A stretch of 64,000 nt of DNA from Herbiconiux moechotypicola (GCF_024979255.1 NZ_JANLCN010000001.1:496001-560000), one strand, 5' to 3'; shown: positions 8,098 to 17,606, numbered from the stretch's first letter. Numbers and translations: made by a program. Notes: generated from the sequence alone by a model not told the origin.

Positions 8098-9327
8098 TCA
8101 GCCGAGCGCGTCGAGCCACACCTTCCGTGCGTCGAGCGCCTCCTGCAGCTTCTTCGCCTTCTTGCTGTCGCCGGCGCTCGTGGCGTCGTCGATCTCGCGC
8201 TGGAGCTTCTCGATCGCCCCGGTGAGCTGCGCGGCGAGCCCCTCGGAGCGCGCCTTCTTCTCGGGGTTGCTCCGGTTCCAGTGCTCCTCGTCGAGCTTGC
8301 GCACCGCCGCCTCGACCTTGCGCAGCCGGTCTTCGACCACGCGCACGTGCTCGCGCGGCACCTTGCCGATCTCGTCCCACCGACGCTGGATCGAGGTGAG
8401 GGCGTCGCGGGCCTTCTGCCGGTCGGTCTCCTTCAGCAGCGGCTCGGCCTCGTCGAGGAGCGCCAGCTTGAGGGTGAGGTTCTCACCGAACTCGCCCTCC
8501 TCACGGGCCACCACCTCGTTGCGGGCCGAATACAGCACGTCGCCGGCGGCCTTGAATCTGTCCCAGAGCGCGTCGTCGTACTTACGCCCCGCCCGGCCGG
8601 TGTTCTTCCACTCCGCGAGCAGCTCGCGGTACGCACCGATGCCGTCGACGCCCTTGGGCGCGAGGGCCTCCGCCCGCTCCACGAGCGCCTGCTTGCGGGT
8701 GCGGGCGTCGCGGTGCACCTGGTCGAGCTCGGCGAAGAACGCCTTGCGCTGGGTCTCGAGCGTGGTGCGGGCCTCGCGGAATCGCTTCCACAACTCCTGG
8801 GCTTCGGCACGCGGGATGCGCGGACCCTCCTGCTGGTGCTTCTGCCAGCGGGCGAACAGCTGGTCGATGGAGGCCGTCACCGACTTCCACTGCGCCTTCG
8901 CCGGATCGTGCGCGGCGAGCGTCTCGATCTCGGTCACGATCGCGGTGCGGTCGTGGATCGCCTGCTGCACCTCGGCCTCGGCCTCGGCCGACTGCTTCTC
9001 GGTGATCTCGCTCACGGTGGAGGAGAGCGCCTCGAGCCGGGTGCGGAGCGCGGCCAGGTCGCCGACGGCGTTCGCGGTCTCGACGGCGGAGCCGAGCGAG
9101 GCGACTGCCTTGGCGATGTCGGCGGCGGGAGCCCCGCGGCGCGCGCGCTGCTCGAGCAGCGTCACCTGGCCGGCGAGGTCGGTGTACTTGCGCTCGAAGT
9201 AGGCCAGCGCCTCTTCTTTGCTGCCGTCGGGGTACTGGCCCACGAGGCGCTCACCCGAGGCCTCGATGACATAGACGGAGCCGTCGTCGTCGACTCGCCC
9301 CCACGGGTTCTGATCGGTGTCGGTCAC
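8098..9327 (-). CDS. DUF349 domain-containing coiled-coil protein
   Basis: 409 residues with a GTG start preceded by AGGAAT. At least three DUF349-like repeats can be read, each built on a W-x-x-x motif and a run of helix: [15 protein letters not shown] then [30 protein letters not shown], and [19 protein letters not shown]. The N-terminal 30 residues ([19 protein letters not shown]) form a small conserved cap. The protein is highly charged, helical and without membrane segments or signal peptide. DUF349 proteins have no established biochemical role that I can apply here. It lies between the cyclophilin gene and the AbiEi-like gene. Confidence 0.9.
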   Translation of the reverse strand: MTDTDQNPWGRVDDDGSVYVIEASGERLVGQYPDGSKEEALAYFERKYTDLAGQVTLLEQRARRGAPAADIAKAVASLGSAVETANAVGDLAALRTRLEALSSTVSEITEKQSAEAEAEVQQAIHDRTAIVTEIETLAAHDPAKAQWKSVTASIDQLFARWQKHQQEGPRIPRAEAQELWKRFREARTTLETQRKAFFAELDQVHRDARTRKQALVERAEALAPKGVDGIGAYRELLAEWKNTGRAGRKYDDALWDRFKAAGDVLYSARNEVVAREEGEFGENLTLKLALLDEAEPLLKETDRQKARDALTSIQRRWDEIGKVPREHVRVVEDRLRKVEAAVRKLDEEHWNRSNPEKKARSEGLAAQLTGAIEKLQREIDDATSAGDSKKAKKLQEALDARKVWLDALG

Positions 9328-9369
9328 TGCGTCATTCCTGTCGACGATGTCTGGAGTACGGCCACCAGC

Positions 9370-10167
9370 CTATTGCACGGTGACGCCGCTGATCACGGCC
9401 GGGGCGACGGGCTGTCCGTCGGAGGCGCCGTCGACCACGCCCTGGGCGATCACACCGGCGTCGAGCGCGTCGAGCCCGCTGGTGACCTGCCCGATGACGG
9501 TGTAACCACCGGCGGTGTCGGTGGGCAGCGTGGTGTCGTCGTAGACGATGAAGAACTGGCTGCCCATGCTGTAGCCGTTGTCGCCCTGCCGCGCCATCGC
9601 GATGGTGCCGGCCGGGTAGACGTTGTCGGCCGGGGCGTTCTCGACCGGCCCGTAGCTGTAGCCGGGCCCGCCGGTGCCGGTACCCGTCGGGTCGCCGCAC
9701 TGCAGCACGAACAGGCCGCTCGTGGTGAGCCGGTGGCAGGCGGTGCCGGTGAAGAAGCCCGACTGCGCCTGGTCGATGAACGCCGAGACGGCCTGGGGCG
9801 CGGCGGCGCCGTCGAGCGAGATGGCGAGCGGGATGTCGTCGATCGTGAGCGTTCCCGTCCAGGTACGGCCCTCGGCGAGGTCGGCCGACGGCACGTCGCC
9901 CGTGTTCTCGCCCGTGGCGGCGGTCTCGCTCGGCGACGGGGTCGAGGTGGCCGAGGCGGAGGCGACGGGGGCGCCGGGGCCGTCGCTGAAGTAGAACACC
10001 TGCGCGGCTGTGACGCCGGCGAGCAGCAGCACCACCACGACGGCGGCGATCGCGTTGTCGCGCACGCGGCGGCGACGCCTCTCGGAGTACGCCTGCTGGC
10101 GTGCCTGGTAGTCGCGCAAACGGGTGCGGGCCTCGCGCGCTGCGCGCTCCTGGCTGCTGGGTGCCAC
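9370..10167 (-). CDS. Membrane-anchored cyclophilin-type peptidyl-prolyl isomerase
   Basis: 265 residues. The GTG at 10167 is preferred over an ATG 7 codons upstream because AGGAGG sits 5 bases before it. The N-terminus is cytoplasmic and very basic, followed by one membrane helix (about 45-67, [20 protein letters not shown]), then a Ser/Thr-rich linker and an extracellular cyclophilin domain. Family motifs present are [30 protein letters not shown] and YTVIGQV. It should speed proline isomerisation in exported proteins. It is transcribed away from rarA, probably from the same promoter core. Confidence 0.92.
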   Translation of the reverse strand: MAPSSQERAAREARTRLRDYQARQQAYSERRRRRVRDNAIAAVVVVLLLAGVTAAQVFYFSDGPGAPVASASATSTPSPSETAATGENTGDVPSADLAEGRTWTGTLTIDDIPLAISLDGAAAPQAVSAFIDQAQSGFFTGTACHRLTTSGLFVLQCGDPTGTGTGGPGYSYGPVENAPADNVYPAGTIAMARQGDNGYSMGSQFFIVYDDTTLPTDTAGGYTVIGQVTSGLDALDAGVIAQGVVDGASDGQPVAPAVISGVTVQ

Positions 10168-10215
10168 GGATCCTCCTGTGTCGTGCACGGGCCCGGCGGT
10201 GTCGGCCCATCACAG

Positions 10216-10222
10216 TACCCTA
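10216..10222. promoter_or_regulatory. Two-way promoter core between cyclophilin gene and rarA
   Basis: The 7-mer TACCCTA reads TACCCT on the plus strand (10216-10221), exactly 6 bases before the rarA ATG, and TAGGGT on the minus strand (10222-10217), 50 bases before the cyclophilin GTG. Both fit TANNNT. A single melted region could therefore serve two opposite transcripts, leaderless for rarA and with a normal leader for the isomerase. Confidence 0.5.
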
Positions 10223-10227
10223 GACGT

Positions 10228-11574
10228 ATGGCCCATCAGCAGGCCGGACTGCACTCCGGCGCGGTTCCGCTCGCCGTGCGCATGCGCCCGCGCAGCCTCT
10301 CCGAGGTGGCGGGTCAGCGCCACCTCCTGCGCCCCGGTTCACCCCTGGTCAACCTCGCCTCCGACACGGCGGGCACGAGCGGTTCGGTCTCGGTCATCCT
10401 CTGGGGCCCGCCCGGCACCGGCAAGACCACTCTCGCCCAGGCCATCGCCCACTCCTCGGGCCGAAAGTTCGTCGAGCTCTCCGCCGTCACGGCCGGTGTC
10501 AAAGACGTGCGGCAGGTGATGGACGACGCCTTCCGCAACCGCGACCTCTACGGCCTGTCGACCGTCCTCTTCCTCGACGAGATCCACCGCTTCACCAAGG
10601 CGCAGCAAGACGCGCTGCTCCCGGGCGTCGAGAACGGCTGGGTCATCCTGGTGGCGGCCACCACCGAGAACCCGTCGTTCTCGGTCATCTCACCCCTCCT
10701 CTCGCGCTCGTTGCTGCTCACCCTCGAGCAGCTCACCGACGACGACCTGGGCGTGCTCGTCGACCGGGCGGTGACGGATGCGCGGGGCCTGGCCGAGCGG
10801 GTGCGTCTCGACGAGGAGGCTCGGGCCGCGATCATCCGGATGGCTTCGGGCGACGCCCGGCGCGCCCTCACCGCCCTGGAGGCGGCTGCGGGCACGGCCC
10901 TCGCCGGCGTCGCCGACGACGTGGCGGAGCCTCCGCTCATCACGGCCGAGACCGTCGCGCAGTCGGTCGACCGGGCGCTCCTGCGCTACGACCGCAATGG
11001 AGACGAGCACTACGACGTCATCAGCGCGTTCATCAAGTCGGTGCGGGGCTCCGACGTCGATGCCGCACTGCACTACCTCGCCCGCATGATCGAGGCGGGG
11101 GAGGATCCGCGATTCATCGCCCGGCGCGTCATCATCCTGGCGTCAGAAGACATCGGCATCGCCGACCCGCAGGCGCTCCCCATCGCGGTCGCGGCGGCCG
11201 AGGCGGTGCAGATGATCGGCATGCCCGAGGGGCGCATCCCTCTCGCCGAGGCCGTGGTCTACCTGGCCACCGCGCCTAAGTCGAACGCGGCCTATCTCGG
11301 CATCGACGCCGCGATCGCCGACGTGAAGGCGGGCGCGTTCGGGCGGGTGCCGAAGCACCTCCGAGACGCCCATTACGCCGGGGCCAAGCGTCTCGGCCAC
11401 GGCAAGGGCTACAAGTACCCCCACGACGACACACTCGGTGTCGTGCGCCAGCAGTACCTGCCCGACGAACTGACCGGCACGACCTACTACACGCCGACCG
11501 ATCACGGCCACGAGCGCGAGGTGTCGGCACGCCTGCAGAAACTGCGCGACATCACGCGCGGAAAGCGAGATTAG
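10228..11574 (+). CDS. rarA: Replication-associated recombination protein A (AAA+ ATPase)
   Basis: 448 residues. RarA/MgsA acts at stalled replication forks and contacts SSB and the replisome. The start is the ATG at 10228; the same frame is open far upstream but that extension is antisense to other genes. Walker [11 protein letters not shown] is at about 59-68, Walker B is [16 protein letters not shown], sensor 1 is GATTEN-like ([10 protein letters not shown]), and the C-terminal tetramerisation half contains [25 protein letters not shown]. No Shine-Dalgarno is seen; see the leaderless -10 box just upstream. Confidence 0.96.
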   Translation: MAHQQAGLHSGAVPLAVRMRPRSLSEVAGQRHLLRPGSPLVNLASDTAGTSGSVSVILWGPPGTGKTTLAQAIAHSSGRKFVELSAVTAGVKDVRQVMDDAFRNRDLYGLSTVLFLDEIHRFTKAQQDALLPGVENGWVILVAATTENPSFSVISPLLSRSLLLTLEQLTDDDLGVLVDRAVTDARGLAERVRLDEEARAAIIRMASGDARRALTALEAAAGTALAGVADDVAEPPLITAETVAQSVDRALLRYDRNGDEHYDVISAFIKSVRGSDVDAALHYLARMIEAGEDPRFIARRVIILASEDIGIADPQALPIAVAAAEAVQMIGMPEGRIPLAEAVVYLATAPKSNAAYLGIDAAIADVKAGAFGRVPKHLRDAHYAGAKRLGHGKGYKYPHDDTLGVVRQQYLPDELTGTTYYTPTDHGHEREVSARLQKLRDITRGKRD

Positions 11575-11589
11575 GGGCACTCGCTGTGC

Positions 11590-11595
11590 TAATCT
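11590..11595 (+). promoter_or_regulatory. Candidate -10 box for rpsD
   Basis: TAATCT lies 15 bases after the rarA stop. A start near 11602 would give rpsD a leader of about 168 bases, long for this compact region. No clear -35 is visible, so this is a tentative call. Confidence 0.3.
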
Positions 11596-11699
11596 GGTCG
11601 CTGCCTAATCAGCGTCTATTCGGAGCGGCTGCCGATCGACGATGATGACGGGATCGTGTTCTTTAGCCGAACCGCCCGGCAGACACCCCTCTTACTTGT

Positions 11700-11733
11700 G
11701 GCTCCCGTGGAGCCTGGGCGCACGCGTGCGCCC
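11700..11733 (+). promoter_or_regulatory. Paired hairpins in the rpsD leader
   Basis: Two adjacent stems precede rpsD. GGCTCC (11700-11705) pairs with GGAGCC (11709-11714). GGGCGCA (11716-11722) pairs with TGCGCCC (11727-11733) around CGCG, forming a perfect 18-bp palindrome. The second stem ends 36 bases before the GTG start. Ribosomal protein S4 represses its own mRNA through leader structures in other bacteria, so an S4-binding role is plausible but not shown here. Confidence 0.45.
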
Positions 11734-11769
11734 GATCCCATCTCGTAAGACTTCAACGAAAGGACGTCA

Positions 11770-12399
11770 GTGGCTACCAAGTCCCGTACGCGCAGCAAGA
11801 CCCGCCTCTCCCGGGCCCTGGGCATCCCGCTCACCCCGAAGGCGGCCAAGTACCTCGAGAAGCGTCCCTACGCTCCGGGCGAGCACGGCCGCACCAAGCG
11901 CAAGGCCGACAGCGACTACGCGGTGCGTCTCCGCGAGAAGCAGCGTCTGCGCGCCCAGTACGGCATCCGCGAGAAGCAGCTCCGCATCGCGTTCGAGGAG
12001 GCCCGTCGCACCCAGGGCCTGACCGGTGAGAACTTGGTCGAGCTGCTCGAGATGCGTCTCGACGCCCTCGTGCTCCGTGCCGGCTTCGCCCGCACCACTG
12101 CGCAGGCTCGCCAGATGGTCGTGCACCGCCACATCCTCGTCGACGGCAAGCTCGTCGACCGTCCCTCCTTCCGCGTGAAGCCGGGTCAGCTCATCCACGT
12201 CAAGACTCGTTCCGAGGGCTCCGAGCTCTTCCAGGTCGCGGCCGCCGGCGGTCACGCCGAGGTGCTGCCGAAGGTTCCGGCCTACCTCGACGTCGAGCTC
12301 GACAAGCTGCAGGCGCGCCTCGAGCGCCGCCCGAAGCGCGCCGAGGTCCCCGTGACCTGCGAAGTGCAGCTCGTGGTGGAGTACTACGCCGCCCGGTAA
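11770..12399 (+). CDS. rpsD: 30S ribosomal protein S4
   Basis: 209 residues, GTG start with GAAAGGA upstream. S4 nucleates assembly of the 30S body by binding 16S rRNA and is a translation-fidelity protein. The N-terminal half opens MATKSRTRSKTRLSRALG and contains KRPYAPGEHG. The S4 RNA-binding domain is clear as LEMRLDALVLRAGFART followed by ARQMVVHRHILVDGKLVD. The zinc-type cysteines found in some S4 proteins are absent. It stands alone rather than in the rpsM-rpsK-rpoA cluster, has its own structured leader, and is followed by a hairpin terminator. Confidence 0.97.
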   Translation: MATKSRTRSKTRLSRALGIPLTPKAAKYLEKRPYAPGEHGRTKRKADSDYAVRLREKQRLRAQYGIREKQLRIAFEEARRTQGLTGENLVELLEMRLDALVLRAGFARTTAQARQMVVHRHILVDGKLVDRPSFRVKPGQLIHVKTRSEGSELFQVAAAGGHAEVLPKVPAYLDVELDKLQARLERRPKRAEVPVTCEVQLVVEYYAAR

Positions 12400-12421
12400 C
12401 GAGCGTCGTCACGACATACTA

Positions 12422-12454
12422 GAGAGCGGGTCGCCCCACGGGTGGCCCGCTCTC
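12422..12454 (+). terminator. Hairpin terminator after rpsD
   Basis: GAGAGCGGG (12422-12430) pairs perfectly with CCCGCTCTC (12446-12454) across a 15-base loop that can pair further. It begins 22 bases after the rpsD stop. There is no T-tract, common for high-GC hairpin terminators. Confidence 0.7.
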
Positions 12455-12494
12455 GTCGTCTATCAGCACGTCATCATCAGAGAGGCAGCCGCAC

Positions 12495-12875
12495 ATGACC
12501 GGTGGAGACATCGCTGGACTCATCGCCGCAGGCGTGTTCGCCGTGCTGGTGGGACTCATCGCCATTCCGTTGATCAAGCTCGGGGGAGTGTTCGACCAGA
12601 CCCGCGACTCGATCAAAGACGTCAGCGACGGCATCACGCCCATCCTGGCCGAGTCGACCGTCACCGTGCAGGAGGCGAACAAGCAGCTCGCGCGCGTCGA
12701 CGTCATCACCCGCAACGTCGAGGAGGTGACGGGCAACGTGTCGTCGCTGGTGGCGCTGTTCGCGGCCTCCGTCGGTGGCCCGCTCATCAAGCTCGCTTCC
12801 TTCAGTGCCGCCGTGCGCGCCGGCATCCTGGGCTTCCGCGGTGACAAGAAGAGCCGCCGCGCGGCGGGCGACTAA
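12495..12875 (+). CDS. DUF948 domain-containing membrane protein
   Basis: 126 residues with AGAGAGGCAG upstream. One N-terminal membrane helix (about 7-28, IAGLIAAGVFAVLVGLIAIPLI) is followed by an amphipathic helical stretch (FDQTRDSIKDVSDGITPILAE) typical of DUF948, then a second hydrophobic patch (SSLVALFAASVGGPLIKLASF) and a basic tail (RGDKKSRRAAGD). Function is unknown; the family resembles methyl-accepting-type coiled coils. It is paired with the next small gene between rpsD and alaS, an arrangement I associate with this group. Confidence 0.85.
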   Translation: MTGGDIAGLIAAGVFAVLVGLIAIPLIKLGGVFDQTRDSIKDVSDGITPILAESTVTVQEANKQLARVDVITRNVEEVTGNVSSLVALFAASVGGPLIKLASFSAAVRAGILGFRGDKKSRRAAGD

Positions 12876-12878
12876 ACT
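12873..12878 (+). promoter_or_regulatory. Candidate -10 box for the 69-residue protein gene
   Basis: TAAACT overlaps the stop codon of the DUF948 gene and lies 55 bases before the next ATG. It fits TANNNT but has no visible -35. Confidence 0.3.
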
Positions 12879-12933
12879 GACCGAAGATCCGAGCCCGGCG
12901 ACAACCGAGCCCGACACGAACGAGGAGAACGCA

Positions 12934-13143
12934 ATGAAGAAGGTCCTGTGGCTGATCGCCGGCATCGGCATCGGTTTCGTGGTGGCGCACCAGGTGAACC
13001 AGACCTCGGGCGGCAAGAAGTTCTTCGCCGAGTTCGACAAGAAGACCAAGGAGTTCAGCGACTCGCTGGTCGAGGGCTACCGCGAGCGTGAGGCAGAGCT
13101 CCGCGCCGCGATCGCCGACGCCGGCGAGAAGCTCTCCAAGTAA
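12934..13143 (+). CDS. Small membrane-anchored hypothetical protein
   Basis: 69 residues, ATG preceded by GAGGAG at a good distance. It begins MKKVLWLIAGIGIGFVVAH, one membrane helix with a GxGxG face, then a charged helix (FAEFDKKTKEFSDSLVEGY and EREAELRAAIADAGEKL) likely to form a coiled coil in the cytoplasm. The overall shape recalls YtxH-like small proteins. It sits 58 bases after the DUF948 gene and 37 before alaS. No function can be assigned. Confidence 0.8.
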   Translation: MKKVLWLIAGIGIGFVVAHQVNQTSGGKKFFAEFDKKTKEFSDSLVEGYREREAELRAAIADAGEKLSK

Positions 13144-13180
13144 CCCCCGTTCCACCCACCCCGAGGATTCCCGCAACTCC

Positions 13181-15847
13181 ATGCAGACCGCCGACATCCG
13201 CTCCCGCTGGCTCGACTTCTTCGGGAGCAGAGGCCACACCGTCGTGCCCTCCGCCTCGCTCGTCTCCGACGATCCGTCGCTGCTGTTCACGGTGGCCGGC
13301 ATGGTGCCGTTCATCCCGTACCTCTCCGGCCTCGTGCCGGCGCCGTACCCGCGCGCCACCAGCGTGCAGAAGTGCATCCGCACCCTCGACATCGAAGAGG
13401 TGGGCAAGACCACCCGTCACGGCACGTTCTTCCAGATGAACGGCAACTTCTCCTTCGGCGACTACTTCAAAGAGGGCGCCATCTCCTACGCCTGGGAGCT
13501 GCTCACCACGAGCGAGGCCGATGGCGGTCTCGGCTTCGCCGAGCGCGACCTCTGGGTGACCGTCTATGAAGACGACGACGAGGCCATCGACATCTGGAAG
13601 CGGGTCGCCGGGCTTCCGGATGCGCGCATTCAGCGCTTCGGAAAAGAAGACAACTACTGGTCGACCGGGCAGCCAGGCCCTGCGGGCCCGTGCTCCGAGA
13701 TCTACTTCGACCGCGGCCCCGCGTACGGCGCCGAGGGCGGTCCTGCGGCCGACGAGAGCCGCTACATAGAGATCTGGAACCTCGTGTTCATGCAGTACCT
13801 GCGGGGCGAGGGCACCTCGAAGACCGAGTTCGAGATCCTGGGCGAACTGCCCAAGAAGAACATCGACACCGGCATGGGCCTCGAGCGCGTGGCCTTCCTC
13901 AAGCAGGGTGTCGAGAACCTCTACGAGATCGACCAGGTGCGCCCGGTGCTCGACCGCGCCTCCGCGCTCGCCGGCCGCCGCTACGGCGCCGACCACGACG
14001 ACGACGTGCGGATGCGCGTGGTCGCCGACCACGTGCGCAGTGCCCTCATGCTCATGAGCGACGGGGTCACCCCGTCGAACGAGGGTCGCGGCTACATCCT
14101 GCGCCGCCTGCTGCGCCGCACGGTGCGCTCGATGCGGCTGCTCGGGGTCGACACGGCCACGATGCCCGAGTTGCTCACCGCGTCGCGCGACGCCATGAAG
14201 GCCGCCTATCCCGAGGTGGCGACCGACTTCGACCGCATCTCGCGGGGCGCCTACGCCGAGGAGGAGTCGTTCCTGCGCACCCTCACCGCCGGCACCACCA
14301 TCCTCGACACGGCCGTGTCGGAGACCAAGCAGAAGGGCTCGCCGTCGCTCGCGGGCGACACGGCGTTCCTGCTGCACGACACCTACGGCTTCCCCATCGA
14401 CCTCACGCTCGAGATCGCGGAGGAGTCGGGGCTCGCGGTCGACCGGGTGGCCTTCGAGTCGCTCATGTCGGCCCAGAAGCAGCGTGCCAAGGCCGACGCG
14501 AAGGCGAAGAAGCTCGGCATCACCGACCTCAGCGTCTACAGCCCGTTCCGCGCACTCGGCGAGACCGTGTTCCGCGGCTACGACGAGCTCGAGGCCGAGT
14601 CATCGGTGCTCGGGCTGATCGTGAACGGCCAGTCGGTCAGCTCGGCCGTGGCGGGCGAGCAGGTCGAGGTCATCCTCGCCGAGACCGCCCTCTACGCCGA
14701 ATCGGGTGGCCAGGAGGCCGACGCCGGCACCATCGTCGGAGACGGCTTCGAGCTCACGGTGCTCGACGTGCAGAAGCCCGTGAAGGGGCTCATCAGTCAC
14801 CGCACCGAGGTCACGAGCGGCCAGGTCGCCGTCGGCGATCTCGCCCGCAGCGTGGTCGATCGTGGCTGGCGCCGGGGTGCCACCCAGGCGCACTCGGCGA
14901 CCCACCTCATCCACGCCGCCCTCCGCCAGACGCTGGGTCAGGAGGCGCACCAGGCCGGCTCGTACAACAAGGCGGGCTACCTGCGCCTCGACTTCGGCTG
15001 GAGCCAGCCGCTGTCGGCCGAGACCCGCACCGAGATCGAGGAGATCGCCAACCAGGCCATCCGCGACGACCTCGAGGTGGTCACCCGCGAGCTGCCGCTC
15101 GACGAGGCCAGGTCGCTCGGCGCGATGGCGCTGTTCGGCGAGAAGTACGGCGACGTGGTGCGCATGGTCGACATCGGCGGGCCGTGGTCGCGCGAGCTGT
15201 GCGCCGGCACCCACGTGGCCTCGAGCGCCCAGATCGGGCTGATCAACCTGCAGGGCGAGTCGTCGATCGGCGCCACCAATCGTCGCATCGAGGCGCTCGT
15301 GGGCGTCGACGCCTTCCGCGAGTTCGCCGCGGAGCGCGCCCTGGTCGCGCAGCTCACCTCGTCGTTGAAGGCCCCGCGCGACGAGATCGCCGGCCGCATC
15401 GCCGATCTGAGCGCCAGCCTCAAGGCGGCTGAGAAGACCATCGCCGCCTTCGAGGCGGACGCCCTGCGGGGGAGGGTTCCCGCCCTGGCCGCCACCGCGC
15501 GGCCGGCGGGCGCGGTCACCCTGGTGACCACCGACCTCGGTGACCTGCGCTCCGCCGACGACCTGCGTCAGCTGGCGACGGGCGTGAGGGAGACGCTGCT
15601 CGCGGGCGGCTCGGACGCCGCCGTGGTCGCGCTCGGCGCGGTCGCGGGCGGCAAGCCCGTCGTGATCGTGGCCACCACGGAGGGCGCTCGCGCAGGCGGA
15701 GCGAAGGCGGGCGCTCTCGCCAAGCTCGCAGCCGGGGTGCTCGGCGGCGGCGGAGGCGGCAAGGACGACCTCGCGCAGGGCGGTGGCACCGATCCGGCGG
15801 CAGTGCCCGCCGCCCTCGACGCGGTCGCGACCGCCGTGGCGGGCTGA
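13181..15847 (+). CDS. alaS: Alanine-tRNA ligase
   Basis: 888 residues, normal for AlaRS. The ATG at 13181 is chosen because the following MQTADIRSRWLDFFGSRGH is the conserved start of the family; the open frame upstream overlaps the preceding gene. It charges tRNA-Ala. The class II catalytic core includes CIRTLDIEEVGKTTRHGTFFQM and GMGLERVAF. The editing domain keeps the zinc motif HSATHLIHA (HxxxH, about residue 570) and CAGTHV (CxxxH). The Gly-rich C-terminal dimer/tRNA domain contains GGGGGGKDDLAQGGG. It is followed at 11 bases by ruvX. Confidence 0.98.
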   Translation: MQTADIRSRWLDFFGSRGHTVVPSASLVSDDPSLLFTVAGMVPFIPYLSGLVPAPYPRATSVQKCIRTLDIEEVGKTTRHGTFFQMNGNFSFGDYFKEGAISYAWELLTTSEADGGLGFAERDLWVTVYEDDDEAIDIWKRVAGLPDARIQRFGKEDNYWSTGQPGPAGPCSEIYFDRGPAYGAEGGPAADESRYIEIWNLVFMQYLRGEGTSKTEFEILGELPKKNIDTGMGLERVAFLKQGVENLYEIDQVRPVLDRASALAGRRYGADHDDDVRMRVVADHVRSALMLMSDGVTPSNEGRGYILRRLLRRTVRSMRLLGVDTATMPELLTASRDAMKAAYPEVATDFDRISRGAYAEEESFLRTLTAGTTILDTAVSETKQKGSPSLAGDTAFLLHDTYGFPIDLTLEIAEESGLAVDRVAFESLMSAQKQRAKADAKAKKLGITDLSVYSPFRALGETVFRGYDELEAESSVLGLIVNGQSVSSAVAGEQVEVILAETALYAESGGQEADAGTIVGDGFELTVLDVQKPVKGLISHRTEVTSGQVAVGDLARSVVDRGWRRGATQAHSATHLIHAALRQTLGQEAHQAGSYNKAGYLRLDFGWSQPLSAETRTEIEEIANQAIRDDLEVVTRELPLDEARSLGAMALFGEKYGDVVRMVDIGGPWSRELCAGTHVASSAQIGLINLQGESSIGATNRRIEALVGVDAFREFAAERALVAQLTSSLKAPRDEIAGRIADLSASLKAAEKTIAAFEADALRGRVPALAATARPAGAVTLVTTDLGDLRSADDLRQLATGVRETLLAGGSDAAVVALGAVAGGKPVVIVATTEGARAGGAKAGALAKLAAGVLGGGGGGKDDLAQGGGTDPAAVPAALDAVATAVAG

Positions 15848-15858
15848 GGCCGGGCTCC

Positions 15859-16341
15859 ATGCGCAGCGGGGTCCGGATCGGCATCGACGTGGGGAAGGCC
15901 CGCATCGGGGTCGCCCGCACCGACCTGCACGGCATGCTCGCGACGCCCGTCGAGACCGTTCCCCGCTCACCGGAGGGGGACCGGACCGACCTGGCGCGCA
16001 TCGTGAGCATCGCCGCCGAGCTCGACGCCCTCGAGTTCGTGGTGGGTCTGCCGCTGGCCATGAGCGGCTCCGAGACGGCCTCGACCCAGGATGCGCGGGG
16101 CTTCGCCGAACGCCTCGCCGCCGAGTCGGACATCCCGGTGCGGCTGGTCGACGAGCGCCTCACCACGGTCTCGGCCCAGTCCGCCCTCCACCGCTCGGGG
16201 CGTACCACCAAGAACTCCCGCTCTGTGATCGACCAGGTCGCTGCGGTTATACTCGTGCAGCATGCGCTCGATTCGGAGCGCTCGTCAGGTAGACCAGCCG
16301 GCGCCCTCCTCATCCCGAACCCTGGAGAAGGCAGTGACTGA
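15859..16341 (+). CDS. ruvX: Holliday junction resolvase-like YqgF/RuvX
   Basis: 160 residues with an RNase H-like fold. The hallmark RIGIDVGKARIGVARTD at residues 6-22 carries the first acidic residue; VGLPLAMSGSETAS and VRLVDERLTTVSA supply the later ones, and ending motifs IDQVAAVILVQHAL complete the fold. YqgF proteins are linked to pre-16S rRNA 5' processing; resolvase activity is less certain. Its stop overlaps the mltG start by 8 bases, so the pair is translationally coupled. Confidence 0.93.
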   Translation: MRSGVRIGIDVGKARIGVARTDLHGMLATPVETVPRSPEGDRTDLARIVSIAAELDALEFVVGLPLAMSGSETASTQDARGFAERLAAESDIPVRLVDERLTTVSAQSALHRSGRTTKNSRSVIDQVAAVILVQHALDSERSSGRPAGALLIPNPGEGSD

Positions 16342-17602
16342 GCGACAGACCCCCGCCGACCATCCGTTCGCCGAGTTCTTCCGTCCCGACGCTGCCCAGG
16401 GCACACGACCCGCGACCACGACCCCCTCGCGCCGGGACTCCCGGCGTGCCGACTCCCGGGCCACGCAACACAGGTCGTCGTCGAGCGGCCGTTCCGGTCA
16501 CGGCGGTCGCTCCGGAGGATCGGGCGGAACCGGGGGAGGCCGCCGCAAGCGCCGCTGGCTGGTGCCCACCATCACCATCGTCGTCATCGTCGGGCTCCTC
16601 ACCGGCGCCGGGGTGTTCCTGTTCAACACCTTCGGAGCCCAGGTGCAGTCCCTCCTCGCCGGCAACCAGGTGGAGGACTACGAGGGCTCGGGCACGGGTG
16701 AGGTGATGTTCGTCATCAACGACGGTGACGTGGGCGAGACCATCGGCGACAACCTCGCCGCCCAGGGCATCGTGAAGAGCTCGGCGGCGTTCTACCAGCT
16801 GCTGCTCGCGCAGTCGGAGGCTCCGGTGTTCCAGGCCGGCACCTTCAAGCTGGCCGAGCAGATGAGCGCGCAGTCGGCCCTCGACGCCCTCATGAACTCC
16901 GAGAACAAGGTCGACTACACCGTGACGATCCCCGAGGGGTCGAGCGCGGCGGGCATCTATCAGGAGCTCGCCGACGTGACCGGCCTCCCGATCGAGGAGT
17001 TCCAGGCCGTGGGCGCGAACTACGCCGCCCTGGGCGTTCCCGCCGAGGCCCCGTCGATCGAAGGCTTCCTCTTCCCCGCCACCTACGTGTTCCAGCCGGG
17101 GCAGACCGCCGCCGACATGATCACCACGATGGTGCAGCGCACCTTCCAGTCGCTCGACGCCGCCGGGGTCGCCCCCGAGGACCGTCTGCGGGTCATCACC
17201 TTCGCCGCCCTCATCCAGAAGGAGGCGGGCAGTGTGGAGGACATGGCGAAGGTCGCCCGCGTGTTCCAGAACCGGCTCGACGACGGCTGGAACCTCGAGT
17301 CCGACGCCACCATCGCCTACGGCGCCGGGCACAGCCGGGTGGAGACCACCCAGGCCGAGCGCGAAGACCCGTCGAACATCTACAACACCTACCTCTACCC
17401 GGGACTGCCCGCCGGCCCCATCTCCAACCCCGGCGACGATGCCATCAACGCCGTGCTGCACCCCGCCGACGGACCGTGGATGTTCTTCGTGACCGTCGAC
17501 CTCGACACCGGCGAGACCGTGTTCTCGGAGACGGTCGACGAGCACGCCGCGGCGGTGGAGCGCCTGCAGGAGTGGTGGGCCGCGCATCCCGAGATCGAGT
17601 AG
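16334..17602 (+). CDS. mltG: Endolytic murein transglycosylase MltG
   Basis: 422 residues. The GTG at 16334 with GGAGAAG upstream is preferred, giving VTERQTPADHPFAEFF; an open extension overlaps ruvX. MltG cleaves new glycan strands at the outer membrane face, setting strand length. A long Ser/Arg/Gly-rich cytoplasmic region (about 1-74) is typical of actinobacterial versions. One membrane helix follows (about 77-100), then a LysM-like subdomain and the YceG fold. The catalytic Glu is in FAALIQKEAGSVEDM, and NTYLYPGLPAGPISNPG is the conserved late motif. Confidence 0.95.
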   Translation: MTERQTPADHPFAEFFRPDAAQGTRPATTTPSRRDSRRADSRATQHRSSSSGRSGHGGRSGGSGGTGGGRRKRRWLVPTITIVVIVGLLTGAGVFLFNTFGAQVQSLLAGNQVEDYEGSGTGEVMFVINDGDVGETIGDNLAAQGIVKSSAAFYQLLLAQSEAPVFQAGTFKLAEQMSAQSALDALMNSENKVDYTVTIPEGSSAAGIYQELADVTGLPIEEFQAVGANYAALGVPAEAPSIEGFLFPATYVFQPGQTAADMITTMVQRTFQSLDAAGVAPEDRLRVITFAALIQKEAGSVEDMAKVARVFQNRLDDGWNLESDATIAYGAGHSRVETTQAEREDPSNIYNTYLYPGLPAGPISNPGDDAINAVLHPADGPWMFFVTVDLDTGETVFSETVDEHAAAVERLQEWWAAHPEIE

Positions 17603-17606
17603 CCAC

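Noticed and set aside
10168-10188. Upstream ATG for the cyclophilin gene
   Set aside because: It lacks a ribosome-binding site, whereas AGGAGG is placed correctly for the GTG at 10167.
7846-10227. N-terminal extension of the rarA frame
   Set aside because: Antisense to the DUF349 and cyclophilin genes; RarA family proteins begin near MAHQQAG at 10228.
15725-15790. Gly-rich GGGGGGKDDLAQGGG segment of AlaRS as a separate feature
   Set aside because: It is the normal glycine-rich end of the alanyl-tRNA synthetase C-terminal domain.
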